Assembly (NCBI GenBank): GCA_930367205.1
Contig: OV884009.1
Coordinates: 81,675,189 to 81,739,188, forward strand
Reading direction: 5' to 3'
DNA from: Acanthosoma haemorrhoidale
Taxonomy: Eukaryota > Arthropoda > Insecta > Hemiptera > Acanthosomatidae
Length of the DNA: 64,000 bases
Each line of letters starts with the position of its first letter. Positions within the stretch are counted from its first letter, which is position 1. A model generated the notes under the pieces. The model was not told the DNA's origin. It did no database searches and saw nothing but the letters and a program-made list of their open reading frames with translations. Position numbers and translations under genes: made by a program. Below, one piece after another: positions 1 through 10,910 of this stretch.

Positions 1-3000
1 ACTCACGAAAAATAAAAACGTAGATTCTACTCGATTAAGATGTATCCAAAAGAACGTCCTATTGAATTAGTATAGACAATCATAGGACAATTATGTACGT
101 ACGTATCGAATCAGAGGGTCATACATAAGCAATTACGAATATAACAGAGTATATTGAACACGACATCATACACTATGTGCTTGACCTGATGCCCAATGAT
201 TTAAAATATTATGAAGAAACAAACCCCGACATCAGACTCACTCAGGAGTAAATTCCAAAACGATTGTACGCAAATATTCGAAGACTTCTCATACGGATCA
301 CTTACCAATGACCCTTTATCTTCGATGAATGACAGAAACCACAACTACAAAGGAAAAAATTCTAATTCTAATTACAACTAACAATTTTTCTGTAAATGAT
401 CTGAAAAAACTGTTTCAGATGGCAATGACTATTTGGCTGTTTAGCACTTATCATGCCTCTCCAAGCGTTTAAAATAATCGACCTCTTTTTTATGTTATAT
501 AAATTATTATAATAATTATAGTAAAAATGTTTCTAAAACACAGAGAAGCAAGTAGAGAATTGTAATATAATGATCACCAATTAAAAAAGGCTCAATGCTT
601 ATTATTTTTATGGAGAATAGAGTTTTTTATGACATGAACATATGATATCCTTGAAACTAAACCGTTTTATATATGTACCAAACAGATTAATCGTCAAGAC
701 TCAAGAAGTGCCCAAAAATATTTTCCGTTTTGTTCGGTTCATTCTGTAGCCTGCCCCTCTGTCATGGAACATTGAAACTTGCCCATTTTTCATTATAAGC
801 AGGGGGTGGTGATTGAATTTGTCCAGTGATCAACTTCAACTTCCTGCCTCCATTTGCCTCTACACCGACGTAAAAACCATTCTCGTCACTCTGTAATTTC
901 CACGAAATTTCAACAAACTTCCGACGTTCCCCGCAGGCCGAGGCGTAACCACTTTACATTTGCCATTAACTGAGTAAATGTCTCCCTAACCAGCGGGTAA
1001 AGGACCTCACAAAAATGACGAACAAGCACAGAATAGTAACTCCATGAAATATTACAGGTTTTTGTTGGATATTATTGTTTTGTAATATTACATTGTTTTC
1101 CTATATAGCATTGTTGTCATCAGTTATAAGGGAAAGTTTTCTACTAGTATATGAGAGATAATTTGTAAATAGATTCGCCTGAGGATCTATAATTATCTTT
1201 AAATTTAAAGGGGCTATGAAAGGAAAAAAAAAATAGTATATGAGAACTAACATTGTGCAGCTATGTAACGACGTCCGAGCTAAATTCGCTTAAGTATTGA
1301 ACACGTTGACACAAATGACAGTAAAAACAGCAGAATAAACATATATTTTTAAAATAAGGTTAATATTAGTAATGTATATTCAAGCGTAATGCATACCACA
1401 CGTTGAATAATTGCAAGAATCAAGTTTCCCGACTCAGAACAGAAGAGGTAGTGAATAATTTCATCTAATCTGTGTTTATTTTTAACTACTTGATTTCAGG
1501 TGTTTAATTCTTCTTTAAATTTTTAATTGGGAATCCTACACAATATACTAGAAAAAATAATTTTGTTCATTATTCAGTGATTAATGACACTTATTATGTT
1601 TTATAGGATTGATATTATTCTTAGCATCATCGGTCTTGAGGCATGCAAAATGTCATCTCTCTACGTAAAACGGGTTGAGTTCAAAACTGGGAATACGGTT
1701 TTTACTAAAAGTTACTACTTTGTGTAATTAATAGTGCACTGTATGTATAATGTGTAATGTATCAGTTACAATTACGTATGCATAGGTTGAGCTACGTCAA
1801 GCTAAATATATTTTTTAATTACCAAGTTAATAATTATTCTTGACGGAATTAAAATATTTCACTTGTCGTATGGTATTAAAATGGAATCCCAAAATAAACT
1901 TTCATGCTTCAAGCTCAAACATGGGACACTAAATCGCCAGGAAAGACAAACACAAGTCCGATGACGGTTCACGTGTGTGTACATTTCAAAATAGGCTGAG
2001 ATTATGTGTTAGTTAAAAAACAACGACGTTGAATCTGAAAAATTAAGCTTGAAAAAAATTGTTTCCCATAACTATTAATCTTCAGAAAGATATTCTGAGC
2101 CCTGTTTTACAGCGTGTGACGCTTTTTTTGTGACGGTGTAATCGTTCCCAACGTATAAAACACTATTGAGAAACAATAAGCAAACAGGGGTCTCATCAAA
2201 TGTGTACGAACGGCGTACTTGGTGGTATCATAAAGATTCTTTGACTATATTTAAAAAAAAAAAAAACTGTACCACTATAATATCTGTCCCCCCACGCAAA
2301 CAAAAGTAGCATAAGTTTTTTTTTTTTTGTAGCCTGTGGTTTTCCTTGGTGTTCAATACAAGATACGAAAGCTATTGTTGCAGTACATTGCACATGAAGT
2401 ATATAAATTAAAAAAATAATACAAATGAAAATAACAGAAATTAATTATATTTTACTCATTTTACAACTAGAATTGATTTCTATTACAAAATTAGACATGA
2501 TGCATCCCCAGTGTTTATTTACAATTTTAAAATACACATTGTGACTCCTACAGAAAATGGAAGAGTGGACGTTCGTTAAATATTCAAAGAATCCAAAACG
2601 GATTTGGTTCGTAGATTGCAAGGCACAGCTGAGTAAGGGACTCACAGAAAGTTCTGTTACGGAAAAAGTTTTTATCAAATTGTATTCATTAAACTTTCTT
2701 TAACAAAAATAAAACAGAGGCAATACTGGAAATTGAACTGCAACAAAGAGGTGCGCTGAACTAACAATAACTCAATCAATCGAAAAAAAAGGAATAGTTC
2801 AAATGTGTAATTTTGATCATTGAAAAATAATAATGATGATAAATGATACAATTTGGCACACAGCTCTTTTATTTTTTTTTCTCAGTTTAGGTAAAAACCA
2901 AAATTTATTGATGGAATTCAGCCCCCATAACTATTAACAGTCAAATAAAAAAAACTGTCAAGATGAAGCTAGATTTGATTGTGTGACCCTCTCTAAATTC

Positions 3001-3013
3001 AAAATTTTTATCG
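1..3013. other. AT-rich DNA without a recognisable gene
   Basis: No exon with convincing splice sites, no structured RNA and no complete mobile element was found. Short open frames on the minus strand near 2.2-2.7 kb contain homopolymer runs and look like chance. A phrase near 1608-1640 (ending TTAGCATCATCGG) recurs near 48620-48650, so part of this stretch may be an old unclassified repeat. Confidence 0.5.
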
Positions 3014-3310
3014 ATTACTAAGTTACAAAATTATACTTAAGCCAATCTGGATATACGGAATAGAGCTATGGGGAACAGAAAAAAAGTCGAAAATTGAGCG
3101 TATCCAATCCTTTCAATCAAAAGTCCTGAGAACAATAGTAAATGCCCCTTATTACGTCAGCAACAAAACCCTTCATAACGATCATAATATACTTTACATT
3201 CTCGAACTCATCCCTTCCAAGTTTATGAAATTCCACAGTAGCCTTTCCAACCCTAATCCCCTAGCACAGTCATTGCACTGCACCACTCATCCCTATATTC
3301 CTCCTCGGAG

Positions 3311-3750
3311 ACTAAAACGGCACTGGAATTCGGACATGCTATAAATACGTGATAGTGGGAGTCCTTGCATTGGCCAGTTTCTCCAATCATATCCTGAGCG
3401 CCTGTGGCTCTCGTGCTCTTGGTAAGCCTCCGCTGGCTCTTATCCAGTGACGCGGCTGACGAAGGAGCGTGGGGGACTTCCCAAGAATCCACTTCCTCCT
3501 TCACACGCGAAGGAGGTGACAACCATGTGGACTAAAACGGCAGTGGCCTCGTGACCTGCTATAAATGCGTAACAGTGGGAGTACTGGCAATGGCCAGTTT
3601 CTGCAATCATGTCCTGAGCGTATATGGCTCTCGCGCTCTTCGTCAGCCTCCACTGGCTCGTATCCGGTGATGTGGCTGACGGAGGAGCGCGGGGGACTTC
3701 CCAAAACTCTACTTCCTCTTTTGCATGCCAGGTGACAACCATGTGGATTT
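3311..3750 (+). repeat. 220-bp imperfect tandem duplication inside LINE 3' end
   Basis: The segment from ACTAAAACGG at 3311 to ACCATGTGG at 3530 is repeated from 3531 to about 3750. The join lies at a GGACT that occurs both at the end of the first unit (normally followed by TTGGG) and at the start of the second, which suggests a microhomology-mediated duplication. The two units have diverged by many substitutions, so this event is older than the 642-bp duplication next to it. Confidence 0.7.
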
Positions 3751-3777
3751 GGGAGGTCTCTGGGCTGTTTGTAAATA

Positions 3778-5120
3778 CTGTATGAATGAGCGAGTGAATG
3801 AAAATTGTAAAAATGATATGAATGAGAACATTTATCACAATTACTTATTGCCCAATGAAGCAGATTGTAATTTTGTCATAATAAAGTTGTTTAGTACGGT
3901 ACTTAGGCTTCCATCTCGACAAACGGCTGACCTGGAACCCACATACAAGACTAAAAAGACAAGAACTAAACAGACGCTTTGGACAACTGTACAGACTACT
4001 TCAAAGGACATCCCATCTCTCAATAGAAAATAAACTACTAATCAACAACGTTATACTTAAACCAATCTGGACATACGGAATAGAGCTATGGGGGACAGCA
4101 AAAAAGTCGAACATCAAGCGTATCCAATCCTTTCAATCCAAAGTCCTGAGAACAATAGTAAATGCCCCTTATTATGTCAGCAACAAAACCCTTCATAACG
4201 ACCTTATTATACCCTACATTCTAGAACTCATCCCTTCCAAGTTTATGAAATTCCACAGTAGCCTTTCCAACCATCCTAATCCTGTAGCACAGTCTTTGCA
4301 CTGCACCACTCATCCCTATAATCCTCCTCGGAGACAGAAACGGCAGTGGCCTCGTGACCTGGTATAATAGCGTGACAGTGGGAGTCCTGGCAATGGCCAG
4401 TTTCTCCAATCATGTCCTATTGTATGAATGAGCGAGTGAATGATGACTGTAAATATGGTATGAATGAGATCATTTATCACAATTACTTATTGCCCAATGA
4501 AGCAGATTGTAATTTTGTCATAATAAAGTAGTTTAGTACGGTACTTAGGCTTCCATCTCGACAAACGGCTGACCTGGAACCCACATACAAGACTAAAAAG
4601 ACAAGAACTAAACAGACGCTTTGGACAACTGTACAGACTACTTCAAAGGACATCCCATCTCTCAATAGAAAATAAACTACTAATCTACAAAGTTATACTT
4701 AAAACAATCTGGATATACGGAATAGAGCTATGGGGGACAGCAAAAAAGTCGAACATCAAACGTATCCAATCCTTTCAATCCAAAGTCCTGAGAACAATAG
4801 TAAATGCCCCTTATTATGTCAGCAACAAAACCCTTCATAACGACCTTATTATACCCTACATTCTAGAACTCATCCCTTCCAAGTTTATGAAATTCCACAG
4901 TAGCCTTTCCAACCATCCTAATCCTGTAGCACAGTATTTGCACTGCACCACTCATCCCTATAATCCTCCTCGGAGACAGAAACGGCAGTGGCCTCGTGAC
5001 CTGGTATAATAGCGTGACAGTGGGAGTCCTGGCAATGGCCAGTTTCTCCAATCATGTCCTATTGTATGAATGAGCGAGTGAATGATGACTGTAAATATGG
5101 TATGAATGAGATCATTTATC
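3778..5120 (+). repeat. 642-bp head-to-tail tandem duplication of a LINE segment
   Basis: Homology at a constant offset of 642 bp runs from about 3778 to 5120, so the unit is present about 2.1 times. Units 3837-4478 and 4479-5120 differ at seven positions that I counted (about 98.9% identity). Each unit joins a 3' UTR ending in AATAAAG directly to reverse-transcriptase coding sequence (GTACGGTACTTAGG). Both also share a deletion in which ATCATGTCCT is joined to ATTGTATGAATGAG, dropping the usual 3' UTR middle part. The shared deletion shows that the duplication came after it. Confidence 0.9.
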
Positions 5121-5226
5121 TGTATTATTATTGCCTTATAAAAGGCAGATTGTAATTATTGCACAATAAAGATTGTTATACATTTATTTATAATAAAGTT
5201 GTTTAACATCAATATTAAAACTGTAT

Positions 5227-6062
5227 TGTAGCGACCGCTAATTATATTGGATAAAATACACTCTACTCTATTGAAGAGTTTACCAATGTATATATATATA
5301 TATAGTTAATAAATCAAATATACAAATATAAATAGTATAACCAAAACATGTAATAACTCAAAGGTATACCAATGTAAATATTGTTAAATAATAAATAGCT
5401 GCAGACGAGTTCACAGGTCGCCGGGCTATTCAGCATGAGGTAGGCAAGTGAGCCGATCGGCAGAAATAAACAGCTTGCTCATAGGTTGTTTCTGGCTATA
5501 TATACCCCCTGATTTCAGCCGAGAATTCATACCAAATTTTTCGACTTCCTGCAATACTAGACAAACCCGGAGTTTAACATTATAACCCCCGCTCCGTCCC
5601 CCATCGATGGCAGGACGCTGTCGCGGCTGTAACGTTTAAGTCTTAGGTTCTAGGTTTAGGTTTTAGTGTTAGTGTTTCCACAGTTGCAGGCTGAAGGTGA
5701 GCCTTATCACCTAGTGAGTGTATGTATGGACTTATTAACAACAATCTGAAAGTATTATATTTTATGCACTCCTTGATATGCATCTGCGAATGCAGCACGA
5801 GGAGACAACTGTAATTACAAATTTATTTATTTATTTTTATCATTGTATATATATTATCAATAAAGAGGTTTTGAAAGAGCAAAAAAAAAGGGCAATTCAT
5901 TCAAGGTACAGCTCTCCTCTGAGCTGGTACTTGCAGCTTCACTAATGTTTCTAAATATTGCCTTATCATTTATGAAACAATCTACAACTATATATTCCTA
6001 ATCTTGCTAGCTTTAGCCCTGCACTGTCACCCCCACACGTTCCCTAGTGGAATGACCTGACG
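5227..6062 (+). repeat. Solo LTR-like repeat, interrupted by a retroposon
   Basis: It begins TGTAGCGACCGCTAA, the same terminus as the LTR-like repeats at 10911-11747 (minus) and 48670-49597 (plus). It also matches them through the TATATACCCCCTGATTTCAGCC region and again at TTTCTAAATATTGCC and TTCCCTAGTGG. The right part is shortened: CCTAGTGG is followed almost at once by ATGACCTGAC, which resembles the family's 3' end. No clear target duplication is left. The copy was later split by the insertion at 5531-5893. Confidence 0.65.
5531..5893 (+). mobile_element. Unclassified poly-A retroposon inserted in the LTR (copy C1)
   Basis: The LTR homology stops at GAATTCAT and resumes at CAATTCATTC. 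AATTCAT is found at 5524-5530 and 5894-5900, giving a probable target duplication of at least 7 bp. The insert ends with an AATAAAG signal and an A-run, as expected for a reverse-transcribed RNA. Its 5' part (GACAAACCCGG ... ATCGATGG) is related to sequences at about 38258 and 44173, so it is a dispersed family. It could be a SINE or a 5'-truncated LINE. I see no convincing tRNA-like head. Confidence 0.6.
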
Positions 6063-8318
6063 TTATTATATTAATTTATCTAAACTGTATCACGTTTTAC
6101 ATTTTCATCAAAGTTTTATTCACTGTTATTTTAATTAATTTACTGAGGGCACTTAATAATTGATCTCATTCTTCTAAAGAGAATGTTTAACCATTGATGC
6201 ATATTTAGTAAGGATCACTTGACTCCTTCCTCGTAACTTAAATCAATTAACTAAAGATCTCACAGTAGTGAAATTTTTAAAAAACTCTTTTTAATATAAA
6301 CAACTTAATAATAGCATTATTTGTAGTAAAGGCTGTTACTTGAGGGACGACTAAATAAACTGGACTGAAAAAGGTGTTTGGACTGGGCGGGGTGTTGTGA
6401 AAACGAGCTCTACGTCTCCAGGGCTTATATATGGTCTCCGGTACCTGAATTACGGAGTGGCGTGTCAAAGCGATTTGTTTGTCCTTTAGTAGGTATTCAT
6501 CATAAGCATTTAACTCCGGCTGTTGGAACTGATACTTGGTCAAATGTGGTCAAGACCTTCTAGATCTTACTAGTTGTTTGCTCGGGTCATCTCTTCATAC
6601 CCTCAAGATATGTCACGTATCTTGAGTTAGCCAACTCAAGGAACACAAATGGCTGGCGGGACGCCATTTGTTCCACGTTTACTTATTATTTTCTTCGCTT
6701 TATACCAAGCCAACCTTTGTTTGGTTACAGAGCCTTTGTCCTATGAATAATCTTTAGATAATTGATTTTATTCTTTTCCGGCTCATTTTTAATAATGTGT
6801 TAATGGCAATGACAATAAAAGAGGATGCAAGTAAGCGATGAATAAGAAGGAGTAATAATATTTGCATGTTTCAATAATATAGTTTATATAAGGGAAATCA
6901 TTTCCATTAATGGATGGGTTGAAGAGAGAGCTGAACTGAAAGCAGACGAAATAAAGAAAGACCCATTGTCGCTATTGTATATTCTCCATTTTCTCGTAAA
7001 AATGGCATGGTTTTCATTGTGAAAATACGCTTCGTCTAAGGGAAACGATTTTAAAAGAAATGACTGGACAGTTTGTGATTATCTGCAGGACGGTGATTGG
7101 TAAAATTATGAGTAAAAGAAAGCATGAAGAATAAATTCATAAATAATAAAAAAATAAATGCTGAAAAAAATCACGACATGAAGAGGTTGAGGCAGACCGA
7201 AGGTTATCGCCGTAGTTGGTAGGTGGCGCTGAGGTGCTAGTTTGATCAGCAATAGTCGTTGTTATCCTCAACCTTAATTTTGGTTTTCTTGATCGGATAA
7301 GCTTCTTTTTCTTTCAAGTAGCAACTCATCTATCCTCACCAAGCTGTGTTAACACTAACCAGAAGAACACCCAAAGGATAATATCCTAGAGTGAGCCGAA
7401 TATAAAACCAGGTCTCCACACTGGCCACCAAGTCAGCATGCTGAAATCAGAAACAACAGCCTAGTAAACCGTAGAGACAGATTGAATAACTAATATGATT
7501 AGCAGTCCCGAATTTAAATTACATTTTTGAAAGAAAAACAACAACTAGAGAATAACTGTGCAACAGAATCGATTAAACTTACATACACGTTTGTGCCGCA
7601 ATTTAGTAAAAGTGAATATTGAAGTTAATTCCTCTGTGATGTTTATTTTGTGAATTCTTGGTCATATGTCTTGATTTACAAGCTTGAAGGGAGATACTCT
7701 AATTGCAAGCATATACTTAAATTCTACATAAGATAAGTAAAACTGTTAATATGCAATAATAAAAAGTATATAAAACTACTCTAATTAACATATGCTAAGC
7801 ATGTACAAAAGTAATTTAACGTAAATATGGTTGGCTCCGTTTTATTTTCAATATTTACATAATAAAAGAAAAATCTTGTGCTAGTATGCCTTGTCAAGTC
7901 TTCATTGAGTTACCTACATGTATAAATATATAAAACTAGATGCTCATAGAAAAACATTGTTTCATATTGTATCATTCTCTAAGCCCTCGAAGGCTTGAGT
8001 CAGGTGATGCGGAAAAGGGAGTAGTGTTGAGTAGCGTCCGGATCACTGCATCCTGCTTCTTCCTATGTGTCTGCAATCATGCGTGCTACGAATCTGGAGT
8101 GTGTGAAACCGTATATGTCGTGTGAATGCAGGATTTTAAATATTGTAAGAACTGATCGTTTGTCACTGTTAATTAGTTCCTGTTTAGGGTAGATTGGAAA
8201 ATTTTACTCGCGATAAAAAGCTAAACTATAAAATTGTGCTTTTCCCTCCATATTTAAGGACACGTTAAATATAATAATATAAAACGAATCACAAACCACT
8301 CGTTTTTAGATCAAACTA
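6063..8318. other. Unique AT-rich DNA with a hairpin cluster
   Basis: No gene was recognised. Around 6390-6680 the base composition is less AT-rich and the stretch ends in three consecutive inverted repeats, listed separately. The short open frames at 6277-6543 (minus), 6378-6563 and 7940-8125 (plus) have no similarity that I recognise. Confidence 0.5.
6602..6674. repeat. Cluster of three consecutive inverted repeats
   Basis: Stem 1 is CTCAAGATA (6602-6610) with TATCTTGAG (6618-6626). Stem 2 overlaps it and is CTTGAGTT (6621-6628) with AACTCAAG (6633-6640), loop AGCC. Stem 3 is GGAACA-C-AAATGGC (6640-6653) with GCCATTTGTTCC (6663-6674), one bulged base. Stems 1 and 2 share arm sequence, so they are mutually exclusive pairings on a single strand. 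The function is unknown: a structured RNA, a transposon end or a protein-binding array are all possible. Confidence 0.7.
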
Positions 8319-9208
8319 TAGGGTGTCCTAGAATTGACGCAAGATATGAATTTACCGCCATTTGCGCAGTAAAGTGTTGGCAACCCTAAAAAAAAAACAA
8401 TTTGACAGCTGACAGTTTACGGTTAGTAAAAATGGAGCGTTACACGATAGCACAACATGTCTTTATTGTTGAACATTATCTAAAAAATAATAAAAGTTTG
8501 GCGGCCGCAGTTCGAAAGTTTCATACAAAATGTGGTAGGAATAATGTTTGGACTTCATCAATTGTGAAGAGATTAATTGAAAAATTTAGTGAGACTGGAT
8601 CAGTTGGAGGCACTAAACACACTGGTCGTCCAAAAACAAGCCGTTCAAATGTAAATATCAGTGCGTGAGAGTGTTGTTGAAAATACAGGAACATCAATGC
8701 GGCGTCGTAAACACAGTTCTTTGTGCCGAAATTAGATGATATTGATGTGGCCAATATGTGGTTTCAACAAGATGATGCTACATGGCATACAGCCCATGGA
8801 ACAATTCAAATGCTTCATGAGACATTTCAAGGTCGTGTACTCTCTCGTTTCGGTGATCAGAATTGGCCCCCTAGATTGTGTGATTTAACACCTTTAGATT
8901 TCTTTTTATGGGGTTATTTGAAGTCAAAGCTGTATGTCAACAAGCCCACATCCACCCGTTCATTAAAAGAGGAAATTCAACACTGCATCAACGAAATTCA
9001 ACCACGTTAATGCCAAATGGTCATGGAAAATTTCGACAAAAGAGTGCGTATGTGCCAGTGAAGTTGTGGACGCCGTTTTCCCGATGTGTTATTCCATAAA
9101 TAACCCTATTTTATTTACTTTATAATTCAATAAAAAAATAACAACAAAAATACTAAAAACTGTGTTTTCAATATAAATCAAATCTTGCGTTAATTCTGGG
9201 ACACCCTT
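8319..9208 (+). mobile_element. IS630/Tc1/mariner-superfamily transposon, internally deleted
   Basis: The left end, AGGGTGTCCTAGAATTGACG CAAGAT at 8320-8345, is matched in reverse complement at 9182-9207 with about 24 of 26 positions equal. TA dinucleotides at 8317-8318 and 9209-9210 fit the TA target duplication of this superfamily. At 890 bp it is clearly shorter than an autonomous element of about 1.3 kb, and the transposase inside is broken. The ends look intact enough to have been moved in trans once. Confidence 0.85.
8432..9103 (+). pseudogene. Decayed IS630/Tc1-like transposase
   Basis: Translation from ATG 8432 gives MERYTIAQHVFIVEHYLKNN and on to FSETGSVGGTKHTGRPKTS, the N-terminal helix-turn-helix DNA-binding region and linker of this transposase family. 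A frameshift near 8658 moves to another frame (VRESVVENTGTSMRRR). The next part of the protein, including the first catalytic Asp, is then deleted. Reading resumes at about 8716 with VPKLDDIDVANMWFQQDDAT, carrying the second catalytic Asp, and LTPLDFFLWGYLKSK, carrying the third acidic residue, an Asp. Between these two Asp residues I count 41 residues. The C-terminal part is cut by in-frame stops at 9008-9010 (TAA) and after MCQ, then ends at 9101-9103. It cannot make active enzyme. Confidence 0.85.
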
Positions 9209-9210
9209 TA

Positions 9211-9585
9211 GTATAGTTGGAAACAATAGTAAAGGGTTTCATAGATAATATTTCAGCGATTTACGTTTTTTTCATAGACACATGGAATACAAATCCTGCA
9301 AATTACAAAACTATTTTCCTTTTACAACATTACTAGCACTAATTTACAAAACCCGGAACAATTACAAAACTAATTTCCGTATTATTTGACACCCTAACCA
9401 ACATAATTATTTAGATTAGCTTTTTTTTTTCTTTTTTTTAATAATGAGATGTAGATTAAGTTAAAATATGTACCTCAGGTGAATAGGTAGTCGAAAGTTC
9501 AATCTTTTCAGGAAGAGCAGTTTCAAAGTTTGATTACCTAAAAATCACCTTTCACATCGCGATATCACCCCACTATTATTGTTTT
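9211..9585. other. No feature seen
   Basis: AT-rich spacer between the transposon and the next LINE fragment. It contains homopolymer T runs and no open frame worth reporting. Confidence 0.5.
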
Positions 9586-9595
9586 AACTAATCAT

Positions 9596-10312
9596 TTTGG
9601 ACAACTGTACAGACTACTTCGAAGGACATCCCACCTCTCAATAGAAAATAAACTACTTATTTATAATGTTATACTTAAGCCAATCTGGACATACGGAATA
9701 GAGCTATGGGGGACAGGAAAAAAGTCGAACATCAAGCGTACCCAATCCTTTAAATTAAAAGTCCTGAGAACAATAGTAAATGCCTCTTATTATGTCAGCA
9801 ACAAAACCCTTCATAACGACCTTAATATACCCTACATTCTAGAACTCATCCCTTCCAAGTTTATGAAACTCCATAGTAACCTTTCCAACCACCCTAATCC
9901 TGTAGCACAGTCATTGCACTGCACCAATCATCCCTATAAACCTCCTCGGAGACTAAAACAGAAGTGGCCTCGTGACCTGCTATGATTAAGTGATAGTGGG
10001 AGTCCTGGCAATGGCCAGTTTCTCTAATCATGTCCTGAGCGCCTGTGGCTCTCTCGCTCTTGGTCAGCCTCCGCTAGCTCTTATCCAGTGACGCGGCTGA
10101 CGTAGGAGCGTGGGGGACTTCCCAAGACTCCACTTTCTCCTTCGTATGCGACGACAACCATGTGGACTTGGGAGGCCTCTGGGCTGTTTCTAAATATTGT
10201 ATGAATGAGCGAGTGAATGATGAATTGTAAATATGGTATGAATGAGAACATTTATCTCAATTACTTATTGCTTAATAAGGCAGATTGTAATTTTATCTTA
10301 ATAAAAATTGAT
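9596..10312 (+). mobile_element. 5'-truncated Jockey-type LINE fragment
   Basis: It starts inside the reverse-transcriptase tail (TGGACAACTGTACAGACTAC) and runs through TYGIELWG, VLRTIVNA and PRRLKQKW into the typical 3' UTR, ending with AATAAAAATTG. Stops and indels break the frame. Flanking AACTAATCATTT (9586-9597) and AACTAAACCATTT (10323-10335) may be a decayed target duplication, with one gap and one mismatch. Confidence 0.8.
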
Positions 10313-10335
10313 TGAATTTATAAACTAAACCATTT

Positions 10336-10906
10336 ATACACGATTGTATAAGTCACCTTTTACCCAGTAGTAAACTCGTTTTTCTTACAAGTGGAGTTAA
10401 CTAGTTTCGGAAGGAGGAAATTAGTTTTGTAATGCTGTAAAAGTAAGTCAGTTTTGTATTGTTTTTATTGATTCTTGTAAGGTTAATGGTATTTAAAATA
10501 TAGCTATAATACTCACTGGTCAAATATATCGACGATGGCTAAATCCTTGTTACATTTTGGAAGTGTATCTCGGTCTATAAGGTCTATTATGTACTATTGT
10601 CTAGTTTTTTCTTGCCATTTGGGAGAAATCCATTGTCTCCATTGTTTGACATATATTTTAATGCACGAGAACTGACTGGGTGGGGCCTCATCACACATGG
10701 ACTGCCGCTGTTTAGACATTACGGGCGTGCGAGTTCTGATAAAGAAAGTGCAGTTATACTTTGTCCTGGGAGAGTTAATGATTCTCTGACAGGTCTATCA
10801 GCCATTTCATTTCCCGTAATATCTACATGTGTCTATATGGAATGTGTGACTCTCTTATTTGTTTCTGCGAACGTTGTTTAATATTCTTGAACTCACTTGA
10901 GCGAAG
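10336..10906. other. No recognised gene
   Basis: An open frame of about 94 codons lies at 10597-10881 on the plus strand, but it lacks an ATG at its start and resembles nothing I know. I see no splice sites around it and treat it as chance. Confidence 0.4.
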
Positions 10907-10910
10907 AGGT

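Larger units (their letters stand above)
3014..5206 (+). mobile_element. Rearranged block of Jockey-type LINE 3' ends
   Basis: Plus-strand pieces encode the C-terminal tail of a Jockey-clade reverse transcriptase ORF2. Readable phrases across family copies are VRYLGFHL, TYGIELWGTAKKSNIKRIQSF, VLRTIVNAPYYVSNKTLHNDL and PRRLKRQW. Each piece is followed by a 3' UTR with ATGAATGAGCGAGTGAATGA, AAGGCAGATTGTAATTTT and an AATAAAG signal. The block is not one insertion. A piece from about 3014 runs into a second start at 3531, then a piece at about 3894 begins directly after an AATAAAG end, and a third begins the same way at about 4536. The final 3' UTR has a different terminal variant. All frames carry stops or indels and the 5' part of ORF2 and all of ORF1 are absent, so this is dead LINE DNA. 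Confidence 0.85.

Noticed and set aside
3253..3838. Overlapping minus-strand frames of 67-132 codons at 3253-3838, and similar frames near 22.0-22.3, 52.9-53.2, 62.0-62.2 and 63.6-63.75 kb
   Set aside because: They recur wherever the LINE tail and 3' UTR occur, some antisense and some on the element's own strand, and owe their openness to its composition. The reverse transcriptase is read from other frames.
7180..7300. Minus-strand Ser/Thr/Pro-rich reading (TTTIADQTSTSAPPTNYGDN)
   Set aside because: It looks coding, but no usable donor or acceptor borders it, and an upstream stop limits it to about 55 codons.
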